Of a stretch of 6,070 bases of DNA, positions 5,185 through 6,070 are shown piece after piece. This stretch comes from Methylophilaceae bacterium (lineage in GTDB: Bacteria; Pseudomonadota; Gammaproteobacteria; Burkholderiales; Methylophilaceae): assembly GCA_010031285.1 (NCBI GenBank), contig RHAY01000041.1, positions 1 to 6,070 of the forward strand, read 5' to 3'. Positions within the stretch are counted from its first letter, which is position 1. The number at the start of each line of letters is the position of its first letter. The position numbers were made by a program, and so were the translations under genes. The notes beneath the pieces are model-generated. The model made no database searches. It was not told where the DNA came from and worked only from the letters and a program-made list of their open reading frames with translations.

Positions 5185-6070
5185 ATGATTGAATCGCAGC
5201 CTCATATAAGTCAGAAACCCATTCAATTCGAACGAAAATCCCCTAAGAAACAAAAAAAATCCTCAAAAGATCGCTGGTCAGTTGCTGAAATTGAAGCTTT
5301 ATATGCGCTACCTTTTAGTGACCTCATGTTTAAGGCTCAAACTATTCATCGTGAAAATTTTGATGCTAATAAAGTTCAAGTAAGTACGCTCTTGTCTATT
5401 AAGACGGGAGGATGTTCCGAAGACTGTGGTTATTGCCCTCAATCTGCCCGCTATGAAACCAATGTAGAAAATGAACCCATGATGCCGATGGATGAGGTAC
5501 TTAAAGCTGCGAAGGCTGCAAAGGCAGCTGGTGCCAGTCGTTTTTGTATGGGCGCTGCTTGGAGAAGCCCTAAGGATAAGGATTTAAAGCCCGTGCTAGA
5601 AATGATTCAAGAAGTTAAAAAAATGGGACTTGAAACTTGCGCAACTCTCGGCATGTTAAAGGATGGGCAAGCCAATATGTTAAAAGAAGCAGGACTTGAT
5701 TATTACAACCATAATTTAGATACAGCACCTGAATTTTATGGCGACGTCATTTCAACGCGCGTATATCAAGACAGACTTGATACATTAGACCGAGTTCGAG
5801 AGGCTGATCTTCACGTATGTTGTGGTGGCATAGTGGGTATGGGAGAGAGTAGAGCTCAGCGTGCAGGTTTGATTGCGCAACTCGCTAATATGGAAAAGCA
5901 GCCTGAAAGTGTACCGATTAATTTATTGACACAAGTGGAAGGTACGCCTTTGCATGGCACCGAACCGCTTGATCTTTTTGAGTTTGTGAGAACCATTGCT
6001 ATTGCGAGAATTACGATGCCAAAAAGTTATGTCAGATTATCCGCAGGAAGACAATCGATGCACGAAGGCA
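5185..6070 (+). CDS. bioB: Biotin synthase BioB (partial, C-terminus off window)
   Basis: BioB is a radical SAM enzyme that inserts sulfur into dethiobiotin in the last step of biotin synthesis. 295 codons are visible, and about 50 C-terminal residues are probably beyond the right edge (E. coli BioB has 346). The radical SAM cluster ligands are C77, C81 and C84 in [12 protein letters not shown]. The ligands of the second, sulfur-donor [2Fe-2S] cluster are also present: C121, C152, C212 and R284, each exactly 24 residues after the E. coli positions (97, 128, 188, 260). The 24-residue offset comes from a basic N-terminal extension rich in Lys, Gln and Ser. The ATG at 5185 is supported by AGGGA at 5174. 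It is divergent from trmL and may be the first gene of a biotin operon continuing to the right. Confidence 0.97.
   Translation, partial: MIESQPHISQKPIQFERKSPKKQKKSSKDRWSVAEIEALYALPFSDLMFKAQTIHRENFDANKVQVSTLLSIKTGGCSEDCGYCPQSARYETNVENEPMMPMDEVLKAAKAAKAAGASRFCMGAAWRSPKDKDLKPVLEMIQEVKKMGLETCATLGMLKDGQANMLKEAGLDYYNHNLDTAPEFYGDVISTRVYQDRLDTLDRVREADLHVCCGGIVGMGESRAQRAGLIAQLANMEKQPESVPINLLTQVEGTPLHGTEPLDLFEFVRTIAIARITMPKSYVRLSAGRQSMHEG

Noticed and set aside
1..6070. CRISPR array, tRNA or rRNA gene, insertion sequence or phage gene
   Set aside because: No regularly spaced repeats, cloverleaf-like sequence, transposase motifs or terminal inverted repeats were found by reading. Nearly all bases are taken by housekeeping genes.

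Overview
The window is an AT-rich, gene-dense stretch of a bacterial chromosome holding seven protein-coding loci and no RNA genes, mobile elements or CRISPR arrays that I can see. The gene content (gpmI-envC facing away from grxC-secB-SH3/gpsA, then trmL and a bio gene) and the compact spacing suggest a low-GC betaproteobacterium. A streamlined Methylophilaceae-type freshwater or marine lineage is my best guess, but this is inferred from gene order and composition, not from a marker gene.

Layout. On the minus strand, positions 1-1004 encode a murein hydrolase activator of the EnvC type, whose C-terminal end runs off the left edge. It is preceded by, and overlaps by 8 nt, gpmI (997-2550), the cofactor-independent phosphoglycerate mutase. 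A 73-nt divergent spacer with a symmetric -10 core separates gpmI from the plus-strand run of grxC (2624-2884, glutaredoxin), secB (2991-3515, export chaperone) and a fused SH3/gpsA reading frame (3493-4602). trmL (4606-5070, tRNA wobble methyltransferase) converges on gpsA with 3 nt between the stop codons. trmL and bioB (5185 to the right edge, biotin synthase) diverge from a 114-nt spacer. Coding density is very high, and no gap exceeds about 115 nt.

The exceptional feature is the reading frame after secB. Its first ~86 residues (from the ATG at 3493) are a signal peptide plus a bacterial SH3-like domain. It then passes without a break into glycerol-3-phosphate dehydrogenase (GpsA) at a point matching about residue 59 of E. 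coli GpsA. The GpsA N-terminal segment with the glycine-rich NAD(P)-binding motif is absent from the window. Either a deletion has fused two neighbouring genes and destroyed the usual enzyme, or the assembly has lost a piece here. This is the one place that clearly merits re-examination.

The other genes are intact-looking housekeeping functions: glycolysis, cell-wall splitting, thiol redox, protein export, tRNA modification and biotin synthesis. All key residues that can be seen are present. The remaining observations are regulatory: near-palindromic shared -10 elements in both divergent spacers, a weak candidate biotin operator before bioB, and a small hairpin just upstream of secB.
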